Part shown: piece by piece, positions 25,397 through 38,555 of the stretch
How positions within the stretch are numbered: the stretch's first letter is position 1
Layout: every line of letters begins with the position of its first letter
The notes under the pieces: model-generated
The model's database searches: none
Told to the model about the DNA's origin: nothing
What the model saw: only the letters and a program-made list of their open reading frames with translations
Origin: Trichaptum fuscoviolaceum
Lineage: Eukaryota > Basidiomycota > Agaricomycetes > Hymenochaetales > Trichaptaceae
Direction: 5' to 3'
Assembly: GCA_910574455.1 (NCBI GenBank)
Contig: CAJSYZ010000009.1
Location: 2,373,040-2,437,039, forward strand
DNA: 64,000 nt
Translations under genes and position numbers: made by a program

Positions 25397-26330
25397 TGTG
25401 ATTGATTCACGAAGGTATACACACTGAGGCAGCTAAATGTGATTCACCAATTTACTTCACCGTCGTGACAGAGCTGCCCTCAAGATACGCAGAGTTTCTG
25501 GTTAATCCCTCTTTCCCGTGTTCATAGATTAGTTTGAAGTTGCACAAGGTGAAAGTTTGATAGCACAAGAGACCAAAGCCAGACTTTAAACTTGGTAATT
25601 ACTGAACAGCGTTTCGTTATAAAGCATTACAGTTCGTCATGGGGGAGGAGATTCAAACAGAAACGCAAGCCCGTAAGAATCTTGAGGGTTGCTGCTGTCC
25701 GTAGCCGTAGTTGTTGTGGTCGATAGCGAAGGGACGATGCTTGGGCGTCTTGACGCGTGACGTATTCTGGCTGCTGTACTACTGACACTGACATGCTCCG
25801 AGTCGTGCTTCGCGAGTCTCGCTCATAATCGAAGTATTTCTACCTCACATTATCTCCACCCTTTGAGAGACCTTAGACTCGAGAGATTTTATATTATAAG
25901 AGAAGATTTAGGATTGAATACAGATGTGCGATGATGGATCAGAATCGTTATGGACATCTGAAGAAATGACTACATTTCTCCTCCGAACAAATCTGAATAT
26001 GCCAGTAATAGACCGTGAGACGTAACAGGGGTCATGATAGTGGTAATGGTAGATCGTGGACGACTTTAGCAAAGCAAATATGATGAAAGAAGGAAAGTGG
26101 TTGGGAAACAGAGCAACAGCAAGTCTCAATGACTCGGAGGAAGGAGGTAAACGAGATAGACAAACGATAAAGATGTTATGACACAAACAAGACAAATACA
26201 CGATATGTCCTAGACCGCGGGGAAAGAAAGCAGATGTGGATTCGTACGACGCATGCATGTCTTACAATACCGGAAGAAGCTACGCTGCAGCGGGGACAAA
26301 AAACACCACCGGCAGGTATCGTTACCTACC
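25397..26330. other. Intergenic region between KAR4-type and UBC7 genes
   Basis: About 0.9 kb upstream of the KAR4-type start and downstream of the UBC7 stop, both genes being on the minus strand. No coding or RNA gene is recognised. It presumably holds the KAR4-type promoter and the UBC7 3' UTR. Confidence 0.4.
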
Positions 26331-27600
26331 TTAAACGCCTGACTCGTAGAACTCGTCTGCGCTCTGTCGTGCCAGTCGCCGCACTTTCTTCTTGTACGCC
26401 ACAAAGTTCTCTCGTACTTCTTTCTGCTCAATCGCAATAAGCATTTCAGATTTATGAATAACAAGGAATCTACACATACCGCCGCGTCTACGTTTGCCGG
26501 ACTGTCTAGATTCGGCTTATCCGAGGAAAGAAGGGAGATGACTGAAAGAAGCTGAATAAAGCACAGTAAGCTCGCTGGATGTTTTGGACCAAGTAAGTTT
26601 ACGCACAATCGACTCTACTGAGTGCACCGGTAACCAACGTTCGCCTGCATCCTCATATCCGTACTGATCTTCTTCTGGAGGGTGCTAAAACATGCGACAC
26701 TTAGCATTAGTACTTGCGTCAGAGAGCATATAGCATTTGAGGTAGCTGACCAGGATGGATATGCAGACAGTGCCGTCCGGGTAAACTGAAGTGGCGTCAG
26801 ATAGAATTAAGAGCTCTGCGAGGGCCTGCGAGGGCTCACGTACTGTTCGGGTGCCACATCGGAGTTGTGAACTTCAGTTTCGGGGGGTTGAGAGGGAAAT
26901 CGGGAGGGAAAGACATTCGTGCCTTGAAGAAGCCGCCCTCACTGCGAAACCAAAAAAAGTACTCGATAAGTTCCCTTTCCTATCACTGCTGTAGAAAGGA
27001 CTGTGAACGCACTATAAAGTATCCGGAGGGCCTATGATCATAATCTCCCACTCCAAAAGGTTGCTTTCGTCTACAAGACCTGCAAAGCATACAAGCAGTA
27101 TCAGTACCTTTAGGAGAAATATATTGTTGAGCTCGCTTAAGCCATATCGTCAAGACGGGGAGATCGTAGCTCTGTGAAGGTGGCGAGCATGCTAAGGATA
27201 CAATACAATTTGTAAAGAACGATGAAGCATGGGTGGCTATAGGCTCATTAGGATTAATGAGCCAGCAAATGCGGACATCCACGGCGCTTCCCGCATGCAT
27301 GCACCACTTTACTGCAGCGATGTTAATGGTTTTGGAGACCCCCAACTGTAAGTAGAGTATTGCTTCCACTCAGAATCGAGTTAAACGTCTGAAGTAGAGA
27401 AGACTTTGTGCAGATCACCACCGCCGTGTCTACCTTGGACAAATCGGCGCGCCCAGGCACACCCCGCACAACGACATAGCCCCGGATGAAGAAAATGACA
27501 ATGAATAAAGATACTCACCGGCCGAGAATCCTTCTACGGGGTGTTTCATAAGCTCCTGGAGCTGACGGCGGAGTAGAACAAGACTTGTGTTAGAAGCCAT
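26331..27600 (-). CDS. UBC7: Ubiquitin-conjugating enzyme E2, UBC7/UBE2G2 type
   Basis: E2 enzyme that receives ubiquitin on a cysteine and passes it to E3 ligases. The UBC7 class serves ER-associated degradation. The gene has seven exons: 27519-27600, 27013-27079, 26844-26941, 26751-26785, 26607-26684, 26480-26551 and 26331-26423, giving 174 aa, close to the usual 165. Visible blocks are [48 protein letters not shown] and then the active-site Cys90 in TVCISIL. It is followed by the long acidic loop diagnostic of this class ([11 protein letters not shown]...[12 protein letters not shown]). The helix [15 protein letters not shown] and a basic C-terminus end the protein. The join that restores WHPNI uses one base from the upstream exon. 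Intron 1 is 439 bp, while the others are 55-71 bp. Confidence 0.92.
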
Positions 27601-28569
27601 GGTCACAAAATGTCTCTTGCGCTGCGGTCTCTTCGAGGCAACTCTAAAGCTATGTCACTTTGATCTGCGTATAATCCACTGGAGTGTCAGATTCCTCGGT
27701 ATTTAAGCCTTAGTTGAAGCTGTGGTGGTAGTCTACAATGGAGGAGGATGCTGAGCTTATGGACAGAGGTGGTCGCGGTTAGTGAGAGAGAGGCGTTAGG
27801 GCAGATGGCTCGGCTAGATAATCGAAGCGGAGGAACGGGACGGCTATTATGTAATCGAATGATCACCAGCCTGCTGGAGTTAGACGAGTCGAACAACCCG
27901 GCCACCACGTCTTCAGGCAACTTCGGTTTTTACACAACAACTTCCTTTTGACAAGTTACTTATACTGTCAAAACATACTTTCCCGGAGAATGACTCACTG
28001 AGAAGTTTCTGGTACCTGTCATCATACGAGGACATCGCCACAGTATGCATCATGGCAGGACGCAGTTTGCTCTTTGCACCTTAAGGGTGATTCAGTTTGC
28101 AGTCTGCAGGCTTCCAGAACATTGCTGAAAAGGTGTACGTGGGCTGAAAAAATTGTACGTGGAAACCACTTAACGATACTCACCCTTCCTAGCTTTTGCT
28201 CTATATATACCTGAATACTGAATCTTTCCGGTTTTGACTGTGTTTGCTGTCGACATTACATTGAAAACATCACAGGCTTATCGCGACGAAAGAGAACAAT
28301 GATACATATCAGATACTCTACCCCATATATGCAAGGCGCCCAATGCTTATTGTGCTTTGCGTGTTTCGCGTCGCCAGACGAAGCAGGCTATGGATAGCAA
28401 TTTGCGCAGCTTCACCCCACTCTTCTTCGCACGCATACGCATTTCTGTTTTGCAGCATATGAAAGGAACTCAGAAACCCTGAGACGATGCTTCCCTCTCT
28501 ATGTATATCTAGGCCCAACACCGCTAGATCCTCCATTTTTCATTCACTCTCTTGTTGTACGGAGTTTTA
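27601..28569. promoter_or_regulatory. Divergent intergenic region between UBC7 and the 28.6 kb gene
   Basis: About 1 kb separating two genes transcribed outward, so it should carry both promoters. TATA-like sequence (CTATATATAC) occurs near 28200. No coding region is recognised. A short minus-strand frame at 28318-28536 has no recognisable features. Confidence 0.4.
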
Positions 28570-30047
28570 ATGGTCGACGTTAGACCTCTGAATATCAGAC
28601 CGTGAGTACAATTCATCAAACATACATGTTCTTCATCATCTTCTGACCCATGGGTGACGTGTTCAGGTCCACGAATAATCGACGTGATACAATCGAAGTG
28701 AGCGTATCTGAGCTCGTCAACGAAATCAACAGCCGATTTGAGTCGAAGCCTCTTGTTCCCTTGAAATCCCCCTTTCGACCCCGTCCAGTTCCAGGGCCTT
28801 CCCCGCTATTCAAACCCATTGCTACCATAAAACCTAAATCTATACTGAAATCGTCATCGACAGTCAATGTGTGCAGCCCAAATAGCGCTTGTGGGTCGTC
28901 GTGGGTAGTTGTACACTCTGACCAAGAAGCGATAGAAGAAGTCACGAATACTATGACGCGCTCGGTGAGCTTCAATGATGTCGACTCATACTCTTGGAAG
29001 GGATCACCTTCAAGTTCCCGATCAGAGCTCTCGCTTAGCTTGTCCGGGTCTCTGGCACCGCCGAACACTCCAGCGACCCCGCGCGCTGATTTACCATCTA
29101 CGACCATCGCTAATCACAAACATCTTACCAACATGCGAAATGACCCACTCGCAATCAGCCCCCAGTCTTTGTCAAAGTCGCAATCCGTCTCCTTTGCCCA
29201 TCAAAAAGAGCCGGATATGGCGCAATCCAATTCGAGCGGTAGACCGCGTGCAGTTTCTACCTCAGCTGTATCGCCAAAGTCAAGTAGTAAGCCAAGGCTC
29301 GTCTTCCCAAAGCCTAGCCCACGGCACTCCCGGTACAAGGCTCGCCCATATACGCAGGGTACACGTCCAATTACGCGCGCAAATTCTGCGAATAGCGCCG
29401 AGTTAATCTGGAAGCCTGGATGGGCTGGCAACAAAGTTTCTACCGGCATTGGGAATGGAAAGAAACTCGACCTGGGCGACATTCACCCTCGCAAACTGGA
29501 TCCGGAGACGAAGAGAGCTGTGGCAAGGAGGGATAAGTCCCTACCTCCACCACCCTTCCCAGATAAGAATTCTATCGCATTTCCGAAGGTGCCACCGACG
29601 CCGACGTCGCGACCAAGTTTTCGCTCTTTCTCGACGTTTTCTTCAGCATCTACGCTTGCGAGCTTGGACGACGCGAAGTCGTTCAACCTGCTGGACCTTG
29701 TCGTCAAATTGAAGAAGAAGTTGTCGAGATTGTCGAGAAGATCCCAGCGTACTAATCGTCCATCGCCGGGTGCGGAGACGCCAGAACATCACATGGTGGT
29801 GCCAGTAGTAGAAGAGGCAATGCCCAAGCGCAAAGTTTCTTTCATCCTCCCGGAAGACCAGAAAAATCCACACCATCCTACGTTCAAGCGTCGCTCCTCG
29901 CCGTATCCGAGAGACCAAATTGCATCAGATGATGAAGATGAAGAAGAGCAGACTGAGATTGGCAGCAAGGGTAAGAAGGCTGAGGATCAACCAGGAATTG
30001 AGGACATCATGCCACTCAAGCGGACTGATGATTTCGTATCAGCTTGA
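28570..30047 (+). CDS. Ser/Pro-rich protein of unknown function
   Basis: I do not recognise a family. Two exons, 28570-28601 and 28667-30047, give 470 aa. The first exon is inferred because GTGAGT, a CTGAC branch-like site and a TTCAG acceptor define a 65-bp intron, and the ATG at 28570 reads in phase into the long frame. The ATG at 28650 lies inside this intron and would be an alternative start. The protein has no signal peptide or membrane segment and is rich in Ser, Pro and Lys/Arg, so it is probably largely disordered. It repeats a (S/K)VSF motif near residues 110, 184 and 400 (RSVSFND, SQSVSFAH, KRKVSFILPE). The C-terminus is acidic (DDEDEEEQ). A regulatory or scaffold role is possible but unproven. 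Confidence 0.75.
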
Positions 30048-31644
30048 TCTGGAACACTGGCGCTTGACCTCTAATGAAAGGGGCCCTGGTCTCTGTCTAT
30101 CGAGCCCTGTTCCCTTGATACTTCAGCTTTCTGTCTCTGATACCCATCTACCATGAACGTGGGTAATAACTGAAACCGAGAATATCTGGTCTTGCGATCC
30201 TTGGACAACGCGAGTCTCTCATGCTATGCCTTCCTTTTTCCGATATCACTCTGTCTATCCGTAAATCCAATCTTCCTTGCAGGGCAATATCACGCTTTTG
30301 GCTAAGGAGACCTTCGGCCATCCTTCTGTGGACATTCATGCATATGTATTCACTTGGACCGTTTGATGGCTTGCTCGCATCACATACGTCACTCTCTGGA
30401 TCAAACTGATTGCCCCTATCCATCAATTTCTATCGTCTATGCATCGCGAGCCATGCTTCCGGCGGAGTGAATTCAGCGGTTACTAACGCTGTGCATCTAA
30501 GAGACGCTGGACTCAGGCCTGCCAGCAGTCAAGGACCACTGCACTGGAGTACCAATCGCTCATTGACCGCACGTTGGTCGTTCATCAGTATCAAGTGTAC
30601 ATATCGTGATATGTACGGGCGAAATGAAGATACTCCCACACGTATCAATGCTTCTCTCATGTCCGCACCCCCCGCGACTAGCTGTGTCACCACCTTTCGC
30701 CTTTTTCTTCTCACTCTCACCTTTACTGGCGTGCTTGTCGTGAAGGTCCTGACTATTTGTACCTGCCTAACGGCGATAATGAAGGCAATTAGACAATGTT
30801 GTCTTGACAACCTGACATACCTTTTGCCATTGTCCGTATTTTTGGCCAATTAGGACGGAGAGCGGGGTAAGGACCCCGATCTTATGCTACGAATTGCAAA
30901 AAGCAGGATCGCCCAAGATTGAAATTTCATCTTCACTCATGCACTTGTCGCACACTTCCTTTATAGAAAATGCGAAGGAGTAGAGTGAGACGAGAGCAAT
31001 GTGTATTGAGAAGATGGATAAGAATATTCACCTTCGCGTATCACAGCGATTGCAGAAGCTGATTTGTGTCTCAAGCAGATACTATACAAGTTTCACTTTT
31101 TTTCCGTTGATCGATTGGGAGAAATACAAAAATAGCCTTGAGCCAAATGCTTTCTGCTTTGTATGATGGTGGTGATAAGAAAATCTATGGTGCATAGTGT
31201 TAGAGGTCCCGTGTGTCCCTATTGAGTAAGAGGAATCTGAACATTCCATTGGTTCAAATGATATCCAGAATGAACACGCCGAACCATGTCCCGCTTTGAG
31301 CATCCTTGGTGGCCAGTTTCCTTAGACCCTTCCTTCCCTCTGACCACGAAGTCTCCCTTTCTTCTCCATTCTTGACTGACTGACTTTCTTTCTTTCTTTT
31401 ATCTTGCTAACTTCTTTGTTACGGCTTGACGCTACTCGCCTCGCTCCCGGTCTGAGCAGCTACTTTTATTTGGCTTGAGGCCCTTCTAAACGACTTGACT
31501 ACCCTTTGGCCTCGAATTCATCGTCTCGTCCCTCCGTTTCTATCGACATTCACTCACAGTCGTTTCTATCGAATAACTTGAATTCAAGGGCAACACCCTA
31601 TTGTATCTACAAGAAGCAAGAAGTGCACCTTCAGACCTACAACG
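30048..31644. other. Interval without a recognised gene; leader of the next gene
   Basis: No coding family is recognised in 1.6 kb. A tetranucleotide CTTT run lies at about 31385-31400 within a pyrimidine-rich stretch (31310-31500) that probably forms the promoter and leader of the membrane protein gene starting at 31645. Confidence 0.4.
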
Positions 31645-33893
31645 ATGGACACGGACGAAGAAAGGATCAGTTTAGTGACACGGGCTTGGAACTGGGTCAA
31701 ATCGATGGTGAGCTGTTCTTAAGTTCATATGATTTCGATACTTACAGGAAATTGTAGTATATACGCATAACCCTCACCAAAACTACTGCCGCATTCTTCC
31801 TGTTTTCGTTCTTGTTCTGCTTCACGCACTCGCTCGTACAATCGTTCCTCTTTGCGCTGGATGCGAATGCAGAGATGTTGACATCCTCTGTCGTTTCGGC
31901 GGCCAATATATCCTCGGATAAGTTTGCGTGGTTGACCCGATCACATAACAGCAGCACAAGCGGAGAGATCTTCACTTTACGAATGTGCTCTGCAATCCCG
32001 ATGGAAAGGGCGAAAGACGACGACCCGTGTGTAATCGTGTTTGAAACCGGAGCAGGACTACTAGATATACCAGCTGGATTCAAGAAGCGCGACGTGAGTG
32101 TCTGCTCTTTGCCTTCATAGCTGTTTTGTTTGATCTAATGCCTGAACTTGAAGGAACCTACACTTCCATCCGGCTCGGACTCGGCTTCTTCCAATGGTTC
32201 GCTCCCGCCGGCGAACAGCGTTGCACTTGCTTCCTCTGCTGGTCACATTGTAGAAGGCATAGCGGCATTTGTCCAGCCTTTCGTTGACCCGAACACGGGT
32301 GACGTGACGGCTGTAGCCCTAATGCAAGACGGCTTTAATGGCGGACAACCGGCCATTCTAGACGCGCAGTGCACCAGAGTAGTTGTCTACGCCGATCAAG
32401 TGTAAGTACATTGGCAGGAAGGAAAGGATGACGCTTGACCTGATTACTTTACGCATAGTCTGATGAACTCCAAACGCGAGGAATTGGCTCTTATCGGATC
32501 GGAATTCTGGATGTTTGGTATCTCGTTGTTTGCCGTGAGTTTAATCGTTCTATTCATCCTGTGAAGTATCTCAAAGCGCTACTTATAGATCATGTATGAC
32601 TCAATTCCTCATCTGTAAGTTCAATCCGGGCTGTGTCATTGTGGAGTGTATCTGACAATTCGACTTATATCTTAACGCCACTTGCACAATGTTCTGCGAT
32701 CGACGATCATATCTCTCATTACTTGATGTTTCATGTATATCTCGTTGCATGTCACTCGTGCACAGCCTTGCCGCGCTCTCGTTTCGATTCCTCTCCACCG
32801 TCTGGTCGGCATATGCAATTTGGCGTACGGAAGATATTGACTTCAGGTTCCGCAGCATGATTACGGAAGGCGCCTGCGGTGTCGATCTCTTCCCTGGATA
32901 CTTTAAGATGAGGATCGCATTGCAGGTATGCACTTTTTCGAGCCATGAACATGCTGCAGGAAATGCTAATGATAGATCATATTATAGGTCTCAGATCTTT
33001 CCCTGAACGTCATTGCACTCCTCCTTTCTTGCTTCTTGGTGTACCGTCTTGCAAAAGTCTACTCTTCCTTCATGTTCCAACGTGTTGGCGCACCCGACCA
33101 TGTTATTCGTCTCTATCGCCTCTTCCTCGGCCTTTTCACTTGCTTACAACTCGCAGTCTATCTTCTGCTGACTTCAATTGCGCTATGGGTCGACCAGCTT
33201 GTGAATGGCGCGATCGCTCGGATCTCATCTCACACTGCCGTTTATATCGGTCTCTTCGTGTTCACACTCGTAGCTCTGATCCCATGGCTCGCGTCAGGAT
33301 GGAGGGCCGTTAGGAAGGAGCTCCGCCGTGCGCTTTACGTTTTCCTCGGAATTGGCGGTATCTACCTAGTTGGTTGGGCACTCATGTACTACTCGCTCGT
33401 CTTCCGCTGGACGTGGCTTCAGTGGCCGTTTTTCGCAAGCACGACCGTCGCAGCCCAGCTCGTACTTCTAGCGAGCGTTGTCCTCGGTGGTCTCTGCAGC
33501 CGAGGCTTTGGGCAAGGTCTGAGACACTACCTCCACGTAACTGCCGTGCTTGCGAAAGACGATTTCGAGCCAGAGGTCTTTGACAACACCATGAGAGGAA
33601 ACGGAGATATGGAGAAAGGCGGGCGTCTCAGCCTGGATTTTGGCGCACATCAACCGCAGCCTCCGCCATCCCCTCCTGCATACGCCCAGGAAGCCATTGT
33701 GGCACTCCCACCGTCGTCCATTGTCAGGTCAACCTCGCGCGTGAGCCCACTATCTCGTGTCTCGCCGCCATCAAGTAACGTGCGTCCCGAGAGCTTTACG
33801 GTTGTCCTGCCTTCCCTCCCTACGCTGGGAAAGAATGATCCGTGGAAATCGCAAGAGAAGGATGCTGATGACCTAGAGGGTCTTGAGATTTAA
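31645..33893 (+). CDS. Multispanning membrane protein, unknown family
   Basis: Seven exons: 31645-31707, 31758-32093, 32154-32401, 32459-32534, 32589-32614, 32766-32925 and 32988-33893, giving 604 aa with phases that close throughout. I see about seven hydrophobic segments. The first follows a short charged N-terminus (FFLFSFLFCF), one or two lie in the middle (FWMFGISLFA, SFRFLSTVWSAYAIW), and four are in the last exon. A soluble loop of about 170 residues after the first segment holds Ser/Gly-rich sequence. The C-terminal 90 residues are polar and Pro/Ser-rich, suggesting a cytosolic tail. The start ATG is followed by a Glu/Asp-rich stretch and a GTGAGC donor. The 151-bp intron before exon 6 is the least certain junction. 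No substrate or partner can be named. Confidence 0.75.
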
Positions 33894-36285
33894 GTTTCTT
33901 CTGAAGGTATTTTCTTCTTGTATCTTCTTTACCAACATTTTTTCTTGCACGTTGAACGTGACGCTTTGACGATTAAAAACCCTTCAGTGCTAACAACCAC
34001 ACTCCCTACTAAATCTCTTTTTCATGTTATGCTACTGTACTGTGAAGCTGTATTTTAGTGTCACTCCAATAAATAGATATCTTTTCGATGCTTTGAAGAG
34101 TAGACAGTGTTTTAATCCGTCTTGCTCATACGTCTCTGCATGCTTTGCTGCTAATTAGTTCCTTCTTCTCAGTTCATCTCATACCAGGATGAAGGAGACC
34201 TCGAAGAATGTAAGTTTCATCTTCTTCTCTAAGAACAGTTACTACTCACCGCTCTGCTGAACGATCGCCTTAGGATGTAATAGAAGGCCGAATTCAAAAT
34301 ACACCCAATGGTCCGGAACTATTAGCCCTTATAGCGTGTTCCTCACGAAAGAGATGCTTTCTAGCGAATTGTGAAGGAGACGGTCGAAGTCGGAAAGTAT
34401 GTTCATGCAGCATGACTACTACATCCGCGAGTAACTCCGCGGGTGAAATCGATGTAGCTCTTCCATTGTGCCCTCTGACCAAATTTGACCAAGTGTTGCC
34501 TGACGTGTGGCTCAGTCTTCGACTCCATGAGCAGGGCAACATGAGCTTGGCATTAATTTCCGTGTCATCATGCATCGACGTCCCCGAGGTGACTCGAAGG
34601 CAGACTGGATGATATAAGACTCAGGTATTATGGAAGGCAAGGTCTTCCAGAAATGATCTGAGGACATGAGTTACGCGCCCGCAATTTACCTGCCTGGTCA
34701 GATTAAGCTGGCATCTAGATAGGGGTACTCACAGCCGACAGATAAAGCTTTGTAGCAATCGCTTGATGACCAGGGAATTCTGCCATGGGCATAGATGTGG
34801 GTTTTCTATACACTTGTCATACCCAAATCCAGATCAAGCACGCACTGGTCAATTAAGATGGGCTATTCGCCCATTGTGCACACCATGGGCTGTTCAGATT
34901 ACTGATCTTGCCTGATTGCAAACAATTCAATCAACAAGACGAAGAGGTAACCGACAACGAGATTAACGCACCTTTGATGCAACCCCGGGCCCTATCTTCG
35001 CAGAGTAATCGATGCGGCTGCATACAGTACCGCATTTGTTGACTAGATCTTCCAAAGTCGCATTTAGCCACCCACTCTTCGCATGGTTTTGGCGTTTAGT
35101 CTTCAGACTTCAGTGTAAACACCCTTCATGAAAAGGGGAGGTTTCCACGTTTTGCGTGATGATCGCCATGCATGCAGGTTTACGTCCCTCCGCAGTTCGG
35201 CTAGAGAAGGAAGCGGCGAAAAAAGCTCCAGTCGAACGACTCGGATACCATACAAACGACAGAAAGAACTTCTTCACTGCTGTGTCCTCGAGTGGTTTAT
35301 TCTGTGAACACTACAAAATCATGTCCAAGTATTAGGACGGAGATGAAAGAAACACAAATTAAGCATTAAAAGTTAACTCGAAACGCATGGGTGACCGTGG
35401 GGGAAGCATAGAACGGGTTACTCACTCAGCTCAAATAGGAACCCCAGAACGCGCGTCCCACCTAGCAAGTCCGAATTCCGAGTATGGAGCATCACGAAGA
35501 ACGTGTACTTGAAGTATAATGCGCATTAGTGCACCAGTAGAGAGAAATCACAGAGCAAGCCTTCAGGCCTACACGAATCAGTGAAGAGCAATCTTGGAGA
35601 TCTGAGATAGACTCTACATGTTGGCTGGATGTGGCTGAACACCTATCGCGATCGGCGTGTAGGTCATCCCGCAAACATGCTTTCAGGATCTTGTCTTCCT
35701 CTATCCTTGACAAGCTCGTCAATTCTAAAGTACCGTGCTATTGAAATAAAGAACCTACATTACCTATCCTGAATGTCCTCCTAGGGAAGCCGAAAATGCA
35801 TGCACGGTGCATACAATCACGCAGCCCTGACTTTAGCTCAGTAAACGTTCGCGAGAATCTGAGGTCGTAGACCGTAGTACATGTCACAGTCAATTACTGA
35901 TATCAACTGGAAGCCCGAGTCCTGAGGGCATCGTCTTGTTGGTGATTTGTACCAGATATTTTGTAAGTTCCTTCTCGCAACACTAAGATAAAGCTGATAT
36001 TAGGACTTAATAAACTGAGAATTTGAAGGATCTCTGCGAAAGTTTGGAGAAACACACTGGCTGTCCAAACTCAGGCTGCCAGTGTCGCCACGATGTCGAT
36101 CTCGGAGTTTCAAACTCGAATTTCAAATTCCGTTCCGCCCCCGCTCTTTGAAGCGAAAAGCGAACTTGAGCTTGAAACGTCAACATCAACGTCGAACTAG
36201 CTCAGACCTCCCGTAGCTAACTGCAAAACACAATACTACGCGAGTCCCGTTAAATTTCTCTCTGTTCTCTTCACCACTTTACTAT
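33894..36285. other. Interval without a recognised gene
   Basis: About 2.4 kb between the membrane protein and the first MYND gene. It holds a 105-bp segment that recurs near 46.1 kb, listed separately. Short open frames such as 34412-34612 have no family signature. The last 200 bases probably include the MYND gene promoter. Confidence 0.4.
34199..34305 (+). repeat. Divergent dispersed repeat, copy 1
   Basis: Aligns by eye with 46101-46204 at roughly 80% identity with few gaps. Shared runs include CCTCGAAGAATGTA, GCTGAACGA and TGTAATAGAA. Both copies lie in intergenic sequence in the same orientation. It may be a relic of a mobile element or of a duplicated gene end. Confidence 0.55.
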
Positions 36286-38555
36286 ATGGATGCAGAAGTG
36301 TCGGCGGAGGAGAGGAAAGCTGAACGACGGTTTCGAGTCAACGCCCGACAGGTGTGTCGACTATGATTGAGGGTTCCCATACCTTGTGTACTGACTTGTA
36401 CGACCTCTCAACGATCTCCTGTAATAGACTATTCAACGGATCCGCGACGGTTTTCCTCTTGATCTCAACGCAGCTGTGTGCAATGGCGGTACAGGCTATA
36501 CAGCAATGCCAAGTGCTTTGCATGTCCCCTTCTTCGAAGCAATTCTCGTCAATCTGGGTAACTTTGAGCGGTATAATGCACCAGGTCCGGACGTCGACAG
36601 GCGATCACGTTTCGAAATCATCTGGACTTTCTTATATGCCCTGACCCGTTTCGACAAAACGCTTATCGAGCGCAATGAGGCTGTTGCTGATATGATCCTC
36701 AACTCATGGCCTATCGTGCTCAAATGGCTACGGATTCTTACCAAGGACTCGAGCGATGACAATGTCATGACCTCCACGATCAATAAGAGTCGCTCACAAG
36801 TCATTGCAGATTTGTTGTACAAGCTCTCATCCTCATCGAAGACAAAGCACATCCTTTGGGCAGATGAAGTCATTGCGTTCGCATTTGACTTTTGGGCACG
36901 AACAGATCATGATTTCAGGGCCTCGTCCGTTTCATCATTCATTCTATCACAATGCGTGAGCAACGTTGAATTATCCCTCCCTAAGCTGGAGGAAATAACG
37001 GGATGGGATCTGCATCAAACTGTGGTCCTCGTCATCTCTCGACTTCGTCACGCGGCCGCTCATATTCATGAGGAGGTCTACTTGTTACAAAGTACCGTAA
37101 CGCTTCTAGGAGTTGTCTTAGGGAAAAATCATGAACATGCCAATGACCTCTGTTACAACCTGGACGCGATTGGTTCGCTTCTTAGTCTCATAAGAAGCTC
37201 CTTGAGACATAGGAAAGATATGCCGCCCCCCACCCTTGTGAAACACGTGGATTTAGCCAATACCTGTTTCTGTATGATTCAAAACATTTTGGAAGATCGC
37301 CCGGGAAGTGAATGCACGGAAGCTATCAATACAGCTCTTCGAGATGGACTCATGGAGACGTTGCTGCAAACGAGTCCGTATGCCTCAGGCAGGCTAGGGA
37401 GCGACGTTGGGAGCGATGAAAGCTTTCCGATCATGTTCCTCCGTGAATATCTTCCACGACTACTCGTATTCACATCATGCATTCGAAATAGTACGAAGGC
37501 GACGCAGAAACTAGGTTTTTCTTCATTGGAAGCAATTTCAAGGGGTCATGCAGCATTTCGTAGGGCTTGGCGTTCCTTACAGCGGCTGCTGTCTTATAGA
37601 GTGGCCTCTGTTACGTTTTTTGCGCTGAAGAAACCTTTTTATCGTTGCTCTAATGTATGCCGCTCCTTTCTGACGATTTTCACTGGAGCTGACACATCAA
37701 CAGATGCTGTGTAAAACGACTGGAACGAGAAGAAGTTTCTTAAGATGTGGTGGGTGTGAAGCGAGGATCTATTGTTCCGAAGATTGCCAAAGAGTGGCCT
37801 GGAAATTGCAACGTCACCGACTGTTTTGTGACGAGATCGCAGAGGATCATTTTACCAGCCACGGTATGTTAAATCATTAACAGATGTCTCTTATGTACTG
37901 AATATCACTGCGCTATTCAGTGTCAATAGTAGATTTCGACTCACGCGTCAATGGTTATGCTCATCTCACCTTATTAGCCATAACTGAAGTTTCCCGACAC
38001 ATGCCAAATCTCCATCGAATCGCAGCCAGTGACTTTCCGGGTATCAATTTCAACGACTTATGCTACGCTGTGAATTTCACCACCAGACCACCAACATTGA
38101 GCTTGAAGGAAGTAGAGGCGATTAAGATGGAGGCAGAGCAAAAGGGACAGGTTATTGATGACACCCTGGCTAGGATGGGCTCATATGACCATAGCCGAGT
38201 TGCGTTGCTTCGGATTGAAACAACCACGGACCTCTATACCGCTTGTGCACAGCCAGTGCATCGATTGGTGGGACTTAACAAATCCGGGTCCACCGATGCG
38301 CAAATTGCGTCAATTTTGGAGACAGGCAAAGCTTCCGGAGGGAAAGGACGAGCTCCATGCGTAATTGAGTCTACAAATCAATCTCTGATAGAGGCTGAGT
38401 ATGATATTATTGACGAAATCGTCCGTCGTGTTGACGAGAAGATAGGCACTGAGACTCTACTGTGCAACGATGCTTATGTCGTCGTTGTTCGAGAGCAAGT
38501 AGAATTGCTTCTCGATCAGCTGGGAAGTAATGCGACACATACGATATTCGTTTAG
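36286..38555 (+). CDS. MYND-type zinc finger protein, tandem copy A
   Basis: Four exons, 36286-36351, 36428-37654, 37704-37863 and 37921-38555, give 695 aa. The long N-terminal part is alpha-helical in character with no known domain. The MYND finger (about 429-475) is split by an intron after CSN and reads CSNMLC, CGGC, YCSEDC and HRLFC, a zinc-binding pattern used for protein contacts. After it comes a region of about 210 residues conserved with the neighbour (HLTLLAITEVSRHMPNL, FNDLCYAVNFTT, YDIIDEIVRRVDE). The next gene downstream is a paralog with the same domain order and three introns at matching places, so the pair arose by tandem duplication. Such proteins are numerous in mushrooms and mostly lack assigned roles. 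Confidence 0.85.

Noticed and set aside
30148..30426. A 92-codon minus-strand frame near the 3' side of the Ser/Pro-rich gene
   Set aside because: It has an ATG but no recognisable domain or introns, and it lies where the 3' UTR of the plus-strand gene is expected. Chance cannot be excluded.
34412..34612. A 66-codon plus-strand frame
   Set aside because: Too short, with no motifs, no flanking splice sites that extend it and no homolog that I recognise.
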